Assembly: GCF_000299415.1 (NCBI RefSeq)
Contig: NZ_AMPG01000001.1
Coordinates: 372,001-436,000 of the forward strand
Direction of reading: 5' to 3'
Source of the DNA: Candidatus Microthrix parvicella Bio17-1
Lineage (GTDB): Bacteria; Actinomycetota; Acidimicrobiia; Acidimicrobiales; Microtrichaceae
Length of the DNA: 64,000 nt
Every line of letters starts with the position of its first letter. Position 1 is the first letter of the stretch. Positions 17,009 to 26,400 of this stretch are shown piece after piece. Made by a program: the position numbers and the translations under genes. The notes beneath the pieces are model-generated. The model did not search any database. It saw nothing but the letters and a program-made list of their open reading frames with translations, and was not told the DNA's origin.

Positions 17009-18079
17009 CTACTCGACCGCAGTGGCGACGCCTGGGCGACGGGTCAGCTTGGCCACCTCGTCGGCGCGCACCAGCGTGCCCTCCATCATGGCCTCAAGAC
17101 CTTCACGGGCCGCTCCGGCACGATCGGCAATGGCGACGCGGCCGTCGGTCATCAGGTGCGCGGCGCTGTCCCGGGATGCAACCACGGCGGTGGCGGCCTG
17201 CTCCAGGTGCGACCTGAACATGCCCACATCGAAGGCGCCGTCGCGCAGGCGTGCGTTCTCAAGCGCCTTGGCGTTGGGCACCTTCACCGAGTGGACCACC
17301 CGCACGGCAGCCAACGCTCTCAGCACGTAGTAACTCACGTCGTACTCCCACCAATAGAAGCCCTGACGTGCCGATGCCGGGTAGTGGTGGTGGTTGTTGT
17401 GCCACCCCTCCCCCATGGTGAGCGCTGCGATGATGGCCGAGTTGCGGCTGGTGTCGTTGGTGACGAAGCGGCGACGGCCCATGACGTGTGCCAACGAGTT
17501 GACCAGGAACGTGGCGTGCCACAAGGCAACGGTGGAGACGAAGAAGCCCAGCACCAGGCCCGACCAGCCACCGACGAGCGCACAGAACGCCGCAAGGGTG
17601 ACCGGGCCGATCCAGTCCTTCTCGTTGACGAAACGGATCTCCGGGTACTTGGCGAAGTCCGAGATCACCTCGGTGGGTGTCGGCGAAGACTTCTCGGACA
17701 GGATCCAACCCATGTGGCTCCACCAAAACCCCTTGATGGGCGAGTGCAGGTCCGCCTCGGTGTCGGAATACCGGTGGTGGAGGCGGTGGTTACCCGCCCA
17801 CCACAGCGGGCCCTTCTGCACGGCCATGGTGCCGCCGAAGGCCAGGATGAACTGGAAGACCCGGCTGGTCTTGTAGCTGCGATGGGCGAAGTAGCGGTGG
17901 TAACCGGCCGTAATAAAAAACATCCGCACCGTGTAGGTGGCGATGAACAGCACCACGGCGGTGCGGCTGATGCCGGTGAAGAACAGCGCCAACGGCGACA
18001 AATGGACCAGAAAGAACGGGATGGACGACCTCACCTGAACGCGTTCGTCAGGGAGTCGACCGTGGGTGGCGGTGTGCAC
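17009..18079 (-). CDS. Acyl-CoA (delta-9 type) fatty acid desaturase
   Basis: About 356 residues from a GTG at 18079; the frame is open to 18184, so the start is not certain. The three histidine boxes of membrane di-iron desaturases are present: HRYFAH, HRLHH and HNNHH, each after a hydrophobic pair of helices. The enzyme introduces a double bond into an acyl chain using O2 and a reductant. No ferredoxin reductase is adjacent. The C-terminal 80 residues are soluble and Ala/Arg-rich, longer than in many bacterial homologues. Confidence 0.88.
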   Translation of the reverse strand: MHTATHGRLPDERVQVRSSIPFFLVHLSPLALFFTGISRTAVVLFIATYTVRMFFITAGYHRYFAHRSYKTSRVFQFILAFGGTMAVQKGPLWWAGNHRLHHRYSDTEADLHSPIKGFWWSHMGWILSEKSSPTPTEVISDFAKYPEIRFVNEKDWIGPVTLAAFCALVGGWSGLVLGFFVSTVALWHATFLVNSLAHVMGRRRFVTNDTSRNSAIIAALTMGEGWHNNHHHYPASARQGFYWWEYDVSYYVLRALAAVRVVHSVKVPNAKALENARLRDGAFDVGMFRSHLEQAATAVVASRDSAAHLMTDGRVAIADRAGAAREGLEAMMEGTLVRADEVAKLTRRPGVATAVE

Positions 18080-18190
18080 GGGGGGCCTCGCATGGTCGGG
18101 GGACTGACGCCGGAATGGCCACGACGAATCAACGAAGGATACTGGGCACCTCACGCTACCACCACGGTGCCTTCGCCGGTACACGCCCGT

Positions 18191-21100
18191 TTACTGAAAG
18201 TCACGGGAACGTAGGCCGGTTCGGCCGCCGCCCGAACCTCGACCCCGCCCGCCGGTAGTGCCCGAGTAACGCCCGCCCGGGTTGGTGCCGGTGGGTACCG
18301 GCAGCGGGTCGAAACGTTCTGCGGCAACCGCCACGACATCGTCGACGGTGCGCTCCAGGCGACCCGACACGATCAGCGCAGGCGCATCGCGCGCGAGGTT
18401 GCGGTAGCGCACCCAACAGCCCGGCGAGCACACGATGTTGACCAGGCCCGTCTCGTCCTCGAGGTTGAAGAAGATGGTGCCCCCGGCGGTTTGGGGACGC
18501 TGGCGGTGGGTGACGATGCCGCCCACCTTCACCTTCGCCCCGTCGGGCAGCGAGAACAACCCGTCGGTGGTACACACCCCCAACGCATCGAGACGATGGC
18601 GCACAAACCGGGTGGGGTGCCCATCGGCCGAGACCCCGGTGGCCCACAGGTCGGCCTGGGCCTCCTCCCACTGTGCCATGCCCGGCAGGCGCGGCGCCTC
18701 GGCACCGGTGACGATGCCCGCCAGCCTGTCGGGCGTGCTTTGTGCCGCCGCGCCAACCGCCCACAGCGCGGCACGACGGCTGAGCGGACGTCCGCCCCGC
18801 TGTTCGTCATCAAAGCAGCCCAGCGCCCCGGCGGTGGCCAGCGCCTCCAGCTGGTTGCGGGTCAAACCGGCACGCCGGGCCAGATCCTCCACCGACGAGT
18901 ACGGCCGACCCGCCACCACCGCCGCAGCCGCGTCGTCACCCAGGTGCCGCACGCCGGAGAGCCCCAGCCGAACCCGCGGCTGGGGCCGGTGCCGGTTCCA
19001 GCGATGCCGTCGATCGGGCCACGGCGCCGCGGCGCCATCAACCGGGTCAACCCCATGGCCACTCGACCCCTCGGGCCACCACAGTCGGCTCTTGGCCGCC
19101 GAAGTCGCCACGTCCGGGGCGTCCACCTGCACCCCGTGGCGTCGGGCATCCTGCACCAGCGAGTGCGGCGACCAGAACCCCATCGGCTGAGCATCCAACA
19201 AGCCCGCAAGGAATGCCGCCGGGTCGTGGTATTTCAGCCAGGCCGACGAGTACACCATGTAGGCGAAGCTCACCGAGTGGCTCTCGGGAAAGCCATAGTT
19301 GGAGAAGGCGGCCAGCTTGGACCACAGCTCCTCCCGGGTGGCCTCGTCCAGCCCGTTGGCGGCGGTGCCCTCGTCGAAGCGCCTGGCCAGCCGGGCCATC
19401 GCCTTGGCCGACCGCTTGGCCGCCATCGCCTGGCGTAGTTGATCGGCCTCCGTGGGGGTGAACCCGGCCACGTCGATGGCCAACTGCATCAGTTGCTCCT
19501 GAAACAGCGGCACACCCAGGGTTTTGCGAAGCGCCGGCTCGCACAGCGGGTGCAGGTACGTCACCGGCTCCTCGCCCCGGCGGCGACGCAGGTACGGATG
19601 CACCGAGCCGCCCTGAATGGGGCCGGGACGGATCAGCGCCACCTCAACCACCAGATCGGAGAAGCAGCGCGGCTGAAGCCGAGGCAGGGTGGCCATCTGT
19701 GCCCGCGACTCCACCTGGAACACACCCACCGAATCGCCACGGCACAACATGTCATACACCTCGTCGTCCTGCGGGATCGTCGCCAGGTCGATGGTTTCGC
19801 CCCGGGCGGCGGCCACGTGGTCCACCGACGCGTGCAGCGCTGTCAGCATGCCCAGGCCCAACAGATCGAACTTCACCAATCCGGCCGTCGCACAGTCGTC
19901 CTTGTCCCACTGCAACACCGAGCGGTTCTGCATCCGCCCCCACTCGGTTGGGCAGACCTCCACCACCGGCCGGTCGCACATCACCATGCCCCCCGAGTGA
20001 ATGCCCAGGTGCCGTGGCGCGCCCTGAAGCTGCCCGGCCAACTCGATCACCGCGTCCGGCGCGCTCAACCCCTCGGCGGTGCCCTCGCCGGGCTTGGGCA
20101 GCGGGCCCCAGCGCCCCAACTCCTTGGACCACGCGTCCTGTTGGCCCACCGAGTAGCCCAGCGCCTTCGCTGCGTCACGCATCGCCGACCGACCCCGGTA
20201 GGTGATCACGTTGGCCACCTGGGCGGCGTGGCTGCGGCCGTGACGCTCGTAGACGTACTGGATCACCTCCTCTCTGCGCCCCGACTCGATGTCGAGGTCG
20301 ATATCGGGCGGTCCCTCGCGTTCAGGCGACAGGAAGCGCTCGAACAGCAGGCCCAGGCGCACGGCGTCGGCCTTGGTGACCCCGAGGGCGAAGCACACCG
20401 CCGAGTTGGCCGCCGACCCCCGCCCCTGACAGTAGATGTCGTTGCGACGGCAAAACTCCACGATGTCCCACACCACCAGGAAGTAGCCGGGAAACCCGAG
20501 CTGTTCGATCACCCCCAGTTCGTGGTCGATCTGGGTCCAGGCACCCGGAGCGGTCTCGGCCCGGCGGGAGCCGTAGCGGACGGTGGCGCCCTCCTCGGTC
20601 AAACGCCGCAGGAACGCCATCTCGCTCATCGGCTTGCCGGCGGGCCCCTCGGGACAGGGATACGGCGGCAGCGATGGGGCCACCAACGACAGATCAAAGG
20701 CGCACTCGGCGCCCAGCGCTCCGGCGGCGGCCACCACACCCGGGTAGCGGGCAAATCGCGTCAGCTGTTCGGCCCCCGAGCGCAGGTGCGCACCACCGTT
20801 GGCGGGCAGGTGGCCATCGCTGGCGTCCAGGCTGGAGCGTGACCGAACCGCCGCCATCGCCGCTGCCAGGCGGCGGGCCGCCGGGGTGGCGTAGTGCACG
20901 TTGTTGGTGGCCAGCGGCTGCACCCCGGCCGCCGCCGCCAGGCGCACCAGTGCGTCATTGCGGGCCGAGTCCAGCGGGTCGCCGTGATCCCACAGCTCGG
21001 CGAAGACCGAGTCGGCACCGAACGACGCCGTCAGCGCCCGCAGCTCACGGGCGGCCGCCCGGGGCCCATCGGCCATCAACGCCCCCGGCACCGTGCCCTT

Positions 21101-21775
21101 GCGACAACCGGTGAGCGCCGCCCAATGCCCACGGGCTCGTCCGGCCGCCTCGGCGACCTCGGCAAAGCTCAGCCGTGGCCGCCCCTTCTGTCCCGCCATC
21201 TGGGCGGTCGACAACAGCGTGCCCAGCCGTGCGTACCCCTCCGGGTCGCGAGCCAAAATCACCAGGTGGCGGGCGGCCGGATCGTGGCTGGTGCCCTCAC
21301 CTGCCCGGGGTTCGGCCGCCCCGATCGACACCTCGGCGCCAAACACGGTGGGCAACCCCAGCTCGCGTGCCACCTCGGCAAAACGCACCACGCCGTAGAA
21401 GCCGTTGTGATCGGTGAGCGCCAACGCGTCCAGTTCCAGAGCGACCGCCTCGTTTGCCAGGTCCTCCGGCGACGAAGCGCCATCGAGGAAGCTGAAGTGC
21501 GAGTGGGTGTGCAGTTCGGCGTATGCGACGCCCCTTCGCCGGCTCGGTGGTTGGCGCTGTGCGGCACCAGGCCGCTTGGCACCGTCCGGTCTGGGACGAC
21601 CCCGGACTCCCCCACGTTGACGAGGCTCGATAACGTCGCCTCGCGTCGCCGGTTCGTCCGGGTCGACACCGGATGGGGATGGCCCCCGCTTTGTGGCACG
21701 GCCAGGTGATCCGGAGACCGCCGAGAGCTGGGCTTCCAGCTCCGACCACGACTTGGCTGGGTTCCTCCATCCCAC
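18191..21775 (-). CDS. dnaE2: Error-prone DNA polymerase DnaE2
   Basis: A 1194-residue C-family polymerase. The GTG start gives MGW, as I recall for mycobacterial DnaE2. A disordered basic linker (residues 20-84) precedes the PHP domain (HTHSHFSFLDGASSPEDL from residue 89). The polymerase core has GRGSAANSAVCFALGV near 450 and PDIDLDIES near 490 with catalytic acidic residues. A helix-hairpin-helix and an OB-fold (KVGGIVTHRQRPQTAGG) lie near the C-terminus. In mycobacteria DnaE2 makes damage-induced mutations together with ImuA' and ImuB; those partners lie 18-20 kb away here. A perfect LexA box is 14 bases upstream. Confidence 0.95.
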   Translation of the reverse strand: MGWRNPAKSWSELEAQLSAVSGSPGRATKRGPSPSGVDPDEPATRGDVIEPRQRGGVRGRPRPDGAKRPGAAQRQPPSRRRGVAYAELHTHSHFSFLDGASSPEDLANEAVALELDALALTDHNGFYGVVRFAEVARELGLPTVFGAEVSIGAAEPRAGEGTSHDPAARHLVILARDPEGYARLGTLLSTAQMAGQKGRPRLSFAEVAEAAGRARGHWAALTGCRKGTVPGALMADGPRAAARELRALTASFGADSVFAELWDHGDPLDSARNDALVRLAAAAGVQPLATNNVHYATPAARRLAAAMAAVRSRSSLDASDGHLPANGGAHLRSGAEQLTRFARYPGVVAAAGALGAECAFDLSLVAPSLPPYPCPEGPAGKPMSEMAFLRRLTEEGATVRYGSRRAETAPGAWTQIDHELGVIEQLGFPGYFLVVWDIVEFCRRNDIYCQGRGSAANSAVCFALGVTKADAVRLGLLFERFLSPEREGPPDIDLDIESGRREEVIQYVYERHGRSHAAQVANVITYRGRSAMRDAAKALGYSVGQQDAWSKELGRWGPLPKPGEGTAEGLSAPDAVIELAGQLQGAPRHLGIHSGGMVMCDRPVVEVCPTEWGRMQNRSVLQWDKDDCATAGLVKFDLLGLGMLTALHASVDHVAAARGETIDLATIPQDDEVYDMLCRGDSVGVFQVESRAQMATLPRLQPRCFSDLVVEVALIRPGPIQGGSVHPYLRRRRGEEPVTYLHPLCEPALRKTLGVPLFQEQLMQLAIDVAGFTPTEADQLRQAMAAKRSAKAMARLARRFDEGTAANGLDEATREELWSKLAAFSNYGFPESHSVSFAYMVYSSAWLKYHDPAAFLAGLLDAQPMGFWSPHSLVQDARRHGVQVDAPDVATSAAKSRLWWPEGSSGHGVDPVDGAAAPWPDRRHRWNRHRPQPRVRLGLSGVRHLGDDAAAAVVAGRPYSSVEDLARRAGLTRNQLEALATAGALGCFDDEQRGGRPLSRRAALWAVGAAAQSTPDRLAGIVTGAEAPRLPGMAQWEEAQADLWATGVSADGHPTRFVRHRLDALGVCTTDGLFSLPDGAKVKVGGIVTHRQRPQTAGGTIFFNLEDETGLVNIVCSPGCWVRYRNLARDAPALIVSGRLERTVDDVVAVAAERFDPLPVPTGTNPGGRYSGTTGGRGRGSGGGRTGLRSRDFQ

Positions 21776-21788
21776 GGAGACACCATAT

Positions 21789-21802
21789 CGAACGCCTGTT
21801 CG
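21789..21802. promoter_or_regulatory. LexA (SOS) box upstream of dnaE2
   Basis: CGAACGCCTGTTCG matches the Gram-positive/actinobacterial LexA consensus CGAAC-N4-GTTCG without a mismatch and ends 14 bases before the dnaE2 start at 21775. It predicts damage-inducible expression. Confidence 0.85.
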
Positions 21803-21856
21803 TTTTCAAGAGCCAAACGTCACCACGCCCAGGTCCGTGCCGCCCGGCCGGAGGGT

Positions 21857-22855
21857 TTACGGGGCGGCGAAGGCCACCAGCGCCTCCAGTTCCTCCTGAG
21901 TGCCAATGGCGATGATCACCTCGCCGATCGTGATTGCGGTGTCGGGCGAGGGGTTGGTCTGGAAGGAACCGTCCAGGCGCCGCAGCGCCAGCACGAGCGC
22001 ACCGGTCTCGTCGCGCAGGTGGGTGTCACGCAGAGACTTGCCCACCAGCTGCGAACCCTCGGCCACCGGCACCTCCTCCAGGCGGAACTCAAGCGAACGT
22101 TCGTGCATCACCACGTCGACAAATTCGGCCACGTGGGGATGCAGCACAAAGGCCGCCATGCGGACACCGCCGATGCTCTGCGGGTTGACCACCCGATCGG
22201 CGCCCGCCCGCATCAGCTTCTCGCTGCTCTCGGGGCTGCGGGCCCTCGTGACGATGAACAGGTCCGGCCTCAACGAACGGGCACTCAACGTGATGAACGA
22301 GTTCTCGGCGTCGCCATCAACCGCGGCCACCAGCGTGGCAGCACGCTCGATACCGGCCTGACGCAGCACATCGTCGACGGTGGCATCGCCAACGATCACC
22401 CGATGGTCGACCCCCACCAAACAGTCGGGGTCGGTGTCGACGATCACCAGTTCCCGCCCCGCCTCGGCAACCTCCTCGGCGATCGCCTGACCAACCAAAC
22501 CCCAACCACAAATGATCACGTGGCCACGCAACGATGCAATGGAATGATTCATACGGCGTCTCCCAAACAACTCGTTGATGCGACCCTCAATCAATCCCTC
22601 AACCAGCACGCTGAACGCATACAGCGCCGAGGAGACACCCACCATGATCAGCGCGATGGTGAAGGCCATACCCAGTCGGGACAGCGGCTTGACCTCGCCG
22701 AAACCGACTGTCGAGACCGTGGTGACCGTCTGGTACACCGCGTCGAGCGGGCTGAACCCCAACAGCAGGTAGCCGACGACGCCCACCACCAGCACGCCAA
22801 CCAACACGATCAATGCGTTGGTCAGACGCCGTCCCTGCCCCATCGGCATCCACAC
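21857..22855 (-). CDS. Potassium channel with RCK (TrkA_N and TrkA_C) domains
   Basis: A 332-residue protein. Residues 10-100 contain two membrane helices flanking a pore loop with TTVSTVGFGE, a K+ selectivity filter of the TVGYGD type with Phe for Tyr and Glu for Asp. An RCK domain follows from about residue 110 (HVIICGWGLVGQAIAEEV, a Rossmann nucleotide site) and a TrkA_C domain from about 240. The layout is that of MthK-type ligand-gated channels. GTG at 22855 and ATGs at 22849 and 22843 are possible starts. It is divergent from trkH, with 38 bases between starts. Confidence 0.88.
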   Translation of the reverse strand: MWMPMGQGRRLTNALIVLVGVLVVGVVGYLLLGFSPLDAVYQTVTTVSTVGFGEVKPLSRLGMAFTIALIMVGVSSALYAFSVLVEGLIEGRINELFGRRRMNHSIASLRGHVIICGWGLVGQAIAEEVAEAGRELVIVDTDPDCLVGVDHRVIVGDATVDDVLRQAGIERAATLVAAVDGDAENSFITLSARSLRPDLFIVTRARSPESSEKLMRAGADRVVNPQSIGGVRMAAFVLHPHVAEFVDVVMHERSLEFRLEEVPVAEGSQLVGKSLRDTHLRDETGALVLALRRLDGSFQTNPSPDTAITIGEVIIAIGTQEELEALVAFAAP

Positions 22856-22893
22856 TAGGACGCCGTTGGGCCGGTACCTCTACCCTGTTGGAC

Positions 22894-24249
22894 GTGGCCG
22901 ACCGATCACGCCTGTGGGACGGCCCGCTCCGCCGTTGGCATCCATCCCAGGTGGTGGTGGTCGGGTTCATCGCGGTCATCCTGAGCGGAGCAGCCCTCCT
23001 ACACCTGCCCATCGCCACCACCGGGGTGGACTACAGCTTTGGCGACCGGTTGTTCACCGCCACGTCGGCGGGCACCGTCACGGGTCTACAGGTGGTGGAC
23101 ACCGCGTCGGGCTGGACCCACTTTGGCCAGGTGGTGATCATGGTGCTGGCTCAGATCGGCGGGTTTGGGTTGATGGCGGTGAGTTCGGTGGTGGCCGTTG
23201 CTCTGGCAGGCCGGCTTGAGCTGCGTCACCGCCTGGCCACCCAGGCAGAGGTCAACCTGGACGGCGCCGCCAACTTTCGCTCGGTCATCCTCGGGGTGTT
23301 CAAGTGGTCGATGGGCGTCGAGGCCACGGTTGCGGCTGCCCTGTTCATCGGGTTCGCCGGCATACACGGCGAGCCGGTAGGTCGAGCTGCCTGGCTTGGG
23401 CTGTTCCACGCCGTGACGTCGTTCAACAACGCCGGTTTCGCACTGTTCAGCGACAATCTGGTTGGGTTCGTCGACGACCCTTGGATTTCGGGGGTGATCG
23501 CCACCTCGATCGTGCTCGGCGGCATCGGCTTCCCCGTACTGATGGAGCTCCGACGCCAGTACCACTTCCCCAAGCGCTGGTCGCTGCACACCAAGATCAC
23601 CCTGTTGGCAACGGGCGTGTTGATCGTCGTTGGCGCAACCGCCGTGCTGGTGCTGGAGTGGACCAACCCCAGCACGCTCGGACCGATGGGCGTGATCGAC
23701 AAGGTGACGGCCGGTGTCTTTCAGGGCATCACGCCCCGCACCGCCGGGTTCAACACCATCGACTACGGCGCCATGCGCGAGTCCTCGATCCTGGTGACCA
23801 TCGTGTTGATGTTCATCGGAGGCGGCAGCGCATCCACCGCCAGCGGCATCAAGGTGACCACGTTTGCCGTGCTGGGTTGGGTGATCTGGGCGGAACTGCG
23901 CGGCGACCGCGAGGTCGATGCGTTTCGGCGACGCATCCCCGCGGCCGCACAACGCCAAGCGATCACGGTGGCGCTCTCCGGCGTCGCGCTGGTCGCGGCC
24001 GGTACGATGGCCTTGGTGACGTTCGATCGCGTTCCCTTGGGCGAAGGCCTGTTTGAGGCCACCAGCGCGTTTGGCACCGTCGGCCTGACCACCGGCATCA
24101 CGCCCACCCTCGGAGGCGGCTCCCACGCGGTGCTGATCGTCATGATGTTTGTCGGACGGGTCGGGCCCATCACCCTCGGCGCCGCCTTGGTGCTCCGCGA
24201 GCGCAGCCGTCGATTCAAGTATCCCGAGGAGCGTCCACTCATTGGCTAA
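22894..24249 (+). CDS. trkH: TrkH/KtrB-type potassium uptake membrane subunit
   Basis: About 451 residues from a GTG at 22894 (the frame is open to 22813). Four pore repeats can be traced by their filter regions: TSAGTVTGLQ, TSFNNAGFAL, ITPRTAGFNT and TSAFGTVGLT. Each is followed by a hydrophobic helix, as in TrkH/KtrB/HKT. It forms the K+ path and works with the nucleotide-binding regulator encoded by the next gene, whose TTG start overlaps this stop codon, so translation is likely coupled. Confidence 0.92.
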   Translation: MADRSRLWDGPLRRWHPSQVVVVGFIAVILSGAALLHLPIATTGVDYSFGDRLFTATSAGTVTGLQVVDTASGWTHFGQVVIMVLAQIGGFGLMAVSSVVAVALAGRLELRHRLATQAEVNLDGAANFRSVILGVFKWSMGVEATVAAALFIGFAGIHGEPVGRAAWLGLFHAVTSFNNAGFALFSDNLVGFVDDPWISGVIATSIVLGGIGFPVLMELRRQYHFPKRWSLHTKITLLATGVLIVVGATAVLVLEWTNPSTLGPMGVIDKVTAGVFQGITPRTAGFNTIDYGAMRESSILVTIVLMFIGGGSASTASGIKVTTFAVLGWVIWAELRGDREVDAFRRRIPAAAQRQAITVALSGVALVAAGTMALVTFDRVPLGEGLFEATSAFGTVGLTTGITPTLGGGSHAVLIVMMFVGRVGPITLGAALVLRERSRRFKYPEERPLIG

Positions 24250-24928
24250 ACACCAAACACTCCTCGGCCCACTGGGCCACGCCGACACCGTGCTGGTGAT
24301 CGGTCTCGGCCGCTTCGGCTCGGCGCTCGCCATCTCGTTGGAGGAGATGGGTCACGACGTCATGGGGGTCGACCTCGACCCCAACCTCGTCGCCGACCAC
24401 GCCAGCGCACTCAGCCACGTCCTCGAGGCCGACACCACCCGCCTGGAGACCTTGCGCCAGATCGGCGCCGAGGATGTGAGCGCGGCGGTGGTTGCCATCG
24501 GCACCGACATCGAGGCATCCATCCTGACCACCGCTGCGCTCGTCGACCTGGAGGTCCCGTCGATCTGGGCCAAGGCCCTCACCGAACCTCACGCCCGCAT
24601 CCTCGAACGGATCGGTGCCACCGAGGTGGTGTTCCCCGAGCGTGATATGGGCGTGCGGGTTGCCCATCAGGTGACCCGACGAATGATCGACTGGTTTCAG
24701 CTCGATGACGGGTTCGCCCTCGTCGAGGCGGCCGCGCCCGTCTCGATGATCGGGAAAACGCTGGAACAGCTCAAAGTCCGCAGCCGCTTTGGCATCACCG
24801 TGGTCAGCATCAAGCCCATGGGGGCGCCGTTCACCTACGCAACCGCCGACACTGTGATCGGCGAGGGTGACATCCTGCTGGTAGCGGCCAACACCGACGC
24901 CGCCGAGAGGTTCACCCGACAGAAGTAG
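24242..24928 (+). CDS. trkA: TrkA/KtrA-type K+ uptake regulatory subunit
   Basis: A 228-residue cytoplasmic protein: an RCK_N domain with the Rossmann motif VLVIGLGRFGSALA (residues about 16-29), DVMGVDLDP, and a TrkA_C domain from about residue 145 (VSMIGKTLEQLKVRSRFGITVV). It binds NAD(H) or ATP/ADP and gates the TrkH channel. The TTG start at 24242 overlaps the trkH stop (24247-24249). Single-copy RCK and length favour the KtrA/CeoB type over the doubled E. coli TrkA. Confidence 0.9.
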   Translation: MAKHQTLLGPLGHADTVLVIGLGRFGSALAISLEEMGHDVMGVDLDPNLVADHASALSHVLEADTTRLETLRQIGAEDVSAAVVAIGTDIEASILTTAALVDLEVPSIWAKALTEPHARILERIGATEVVFPERDMGVRVAHQVTRRMIDWFQLDDGFALVEAAAPVSMIGKTLEQLKVRSRFGITVVSIKPMGAPFTYATADTVIGEGDILLVAANTDAAERFTRQK

Positions 24929-24936
24929 AGGAAGCC

Positions 24937-25668
24937 ATGGTCGAATCAGCACCAAGCACGAACGAACTGCCTCCGATGCGCGAGGACTGGCAGCGGGCGT
25001 TGGCGGTGGTCGCCCACCCCGACGACATGGAGTACGGCGCCGCCGCTGCGGTTGCTCGCTGGACGTCTGCCGGTAAGGAGGTGGCCTACGTGTTGGTCAC
25101 CCGAGGCGAGGCGGGTATCTCCTCACTACCTCCAGGTCAATGTGGCCCGCTGCGCGAGGAGGAACAGCATCGCAGTTGCGCTGTTGTCGGCGTGACCGAC
25201 CTGTCGTTTCTTGATCATCGCGACGGCCTGGTGGAGGCCGACCTGAAGCTGCGTGCCGACCTGACCGGGGCGATCCGACACCACCGACCCGAGGTGATCC
25301 TGTCGATCAACCATCGCGACACCTGGGGGGTGCCGGGCTGGAACCACGTTGACCACCGTCATGTGGGAGTGGCCCTGCTCGATGCGGTGCGCGACGCCGC
25401 CAACCCGTGGGTGTTCGGCGACCGGGGACCTGCATGGGAGGGCACTCGGTTCGTCGCCTTCGGCGGTTCGCCGCAGGCCACCCATTGGGTGGACACCTCC
25501 GCCACCCACGCCACCGGCATGGCGTCGCTGGCCGAGCATCGCCTCTACCTCGATCACGTCGACGACACTCCCGGCGCAACCCAGCAGTGGCTGACCGATG
25601 TGGCCGCCGAGCAGGGCCGGCGCTTCGGGGTCGACTTTGCCGCCAGCTTCGAGGTCGTGCCCATGTAG
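24937..25668 (+). CDS. PIG-L family deacetylase
   Basis: A 243-residue LmbE/PIG-L protein with the zinc motif AHPDDMEYGAAA near residue 27, TRGEAGISS and the later WNHVDHRHVG supplying the third ligand. PIG-L enzymes remove N-acetyl groups from sugars or sugar conjugates. It is not the same subgroup as the Mca at 4970: it lacks the Mca signatures and is shorter. It starts eight bases after trkA and may be read from the same message, but a functional link is not evident. Confidence 0.85.
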   Translation: MVESAPSTNELPPMREDWQRALAVVAHPDDMEYGAAAAVARWTSAGKEVAYVLVTRGEAGISSLPPGQCGPLREEEQHRSCAVVGVTDLSFLDHRDGLVEADLKLRADLTGAIRHHRPEVILSINHRDTWGVPGWNHVDHRHVGVALLDAVRDAANPWVFGDRGPAWEGTRFVAFGGSPQATHWVDTSATHATGMASLAEHRLYLDHVDDTPGATQQWLTDVAAEQGRRFGVDFAASFEVVPM

Positions 25669-25722
25669 CCGACGCAGCGCCCACTGCCACCCGCCGCCTC
25701 CGCCGCGTGGCAGATTGGTGGG

Positions 25723-25977
25723 ATGGGACTGCTCATTTGGATCATCTTCGGCCTCTTCGCAGGCTTCATCGCCCGCATGCTGGTGCCGTCCGGCAGGGGT
25801 GGACGCGACCTGGGCTGTATCGGCACCGTCTTTCTGGGGGTGATCGGCTCGCTGATCGGCGGCACCGTGGGCAACCTGATCGATGGCCGCGGCATCGAGT
25901 TTGCAACCAGCGGTTTCATCGGATCGGTGCTTGGCGCGTGCGGGCTGTTGGTGCTCGTCCGGGTACTCAGCCGATGA
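25723..25977 (+). CDS. GlsB/YeaQ/YmgE family small membrane protein
   Basis: An 84-residue protein with three hydrophobic segments and the glycine pattern of the transglycosylase-associated (YeaQ/GlsB) family: IIFGLFAGFIARMLVP, then GCIGTVFLGVIGSLIGG and GFIGSVLGACGLLVLVR. The family is linked to general stress responses. Its stop overlaps the ATG of the globin gene (ATGA at 25974), which suggests coupled translation. Confidence 0.85.
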   Translation: MGLLIWIIFGLFAGFIARMLVPSGRGGRDLGCIGTVFLGVIGSLIGGTVGNLIDGRGIEFATSGFIGSVLGACGLLVLVRVLSR

Positions 25978-26378
25978 GCGTCGGTATCGACTCCACACCA
26001 GCTCCGCCACCCTTGTTCGAACGGGTGGGCGGCCATGATTTTTTCAAGCGCCTGGTGGACGAGTTCTACGATCGAGTCGAGGCCGACGCCGAACTGCTCG
26101 GTCACTACCCGGACCTCGACGATCTACAAGGTGCCCGCGACCGGTTGCGCATGTTTCTCGAGCAGTTCTGGGGTGGGCCCACCACGTACGTCGAACAGCG
26201 GGGCCACCCGCGCCTGCGTATGCGCCACGCCCCGTATCGGATCGACGCCACCGCCCGCAACCAGTGGCTGGCGGCCATGGCCGGAGCGATCGACGTCCTT
26301 GAGGTGGCCGAGCCCGAGCGCAGCGAGCTGATCAGCTACTTCGCCTCGGCCGCCGACCACCTCGTCAACGCCCGCTGA
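25974..26378 (+). CDS. glbO: Group II truncated haemoglobin (GlbO/trHbO)
   Basis: A 134-residue protein very similar in pattern to mycobacterial GlbO: LFERVGGHDFFKRLVDEFY, the E-helix segment RLRMFLEQFWGGPTTYVEQR, and GHPRLRMRHAPYRI holding the proximal histidine. The haem protein binds O2 and is tied to respiration and peroxide/NO handling. The frame is open far upstream, but the ATG at 25974 overlapping the previous stop is the natural start. Confidence 0.9.
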   Translation: MSVGIDSTPAPPPLFERVGGHDFFKRLVDEFYDRVEADAELLGHYPDLDDLQGARDRLRMFLEQFWGGPTTYVEQRGHPRLRMRHAPYRIDATARNQWLAAMAGAIDVLEVAEPERSELISYFASAADHLVNAR

Positions 26379-26400
26379 GCATGCTCGGTAGCATCCCCGG

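Noticed and set aside
23086-24333. 415-codon minus-strand frame opposite trkH
   Set aside because: It is rich in His, Gln and Asp without any motif, as expected for the complement of a GC-rich membrane protein gene.
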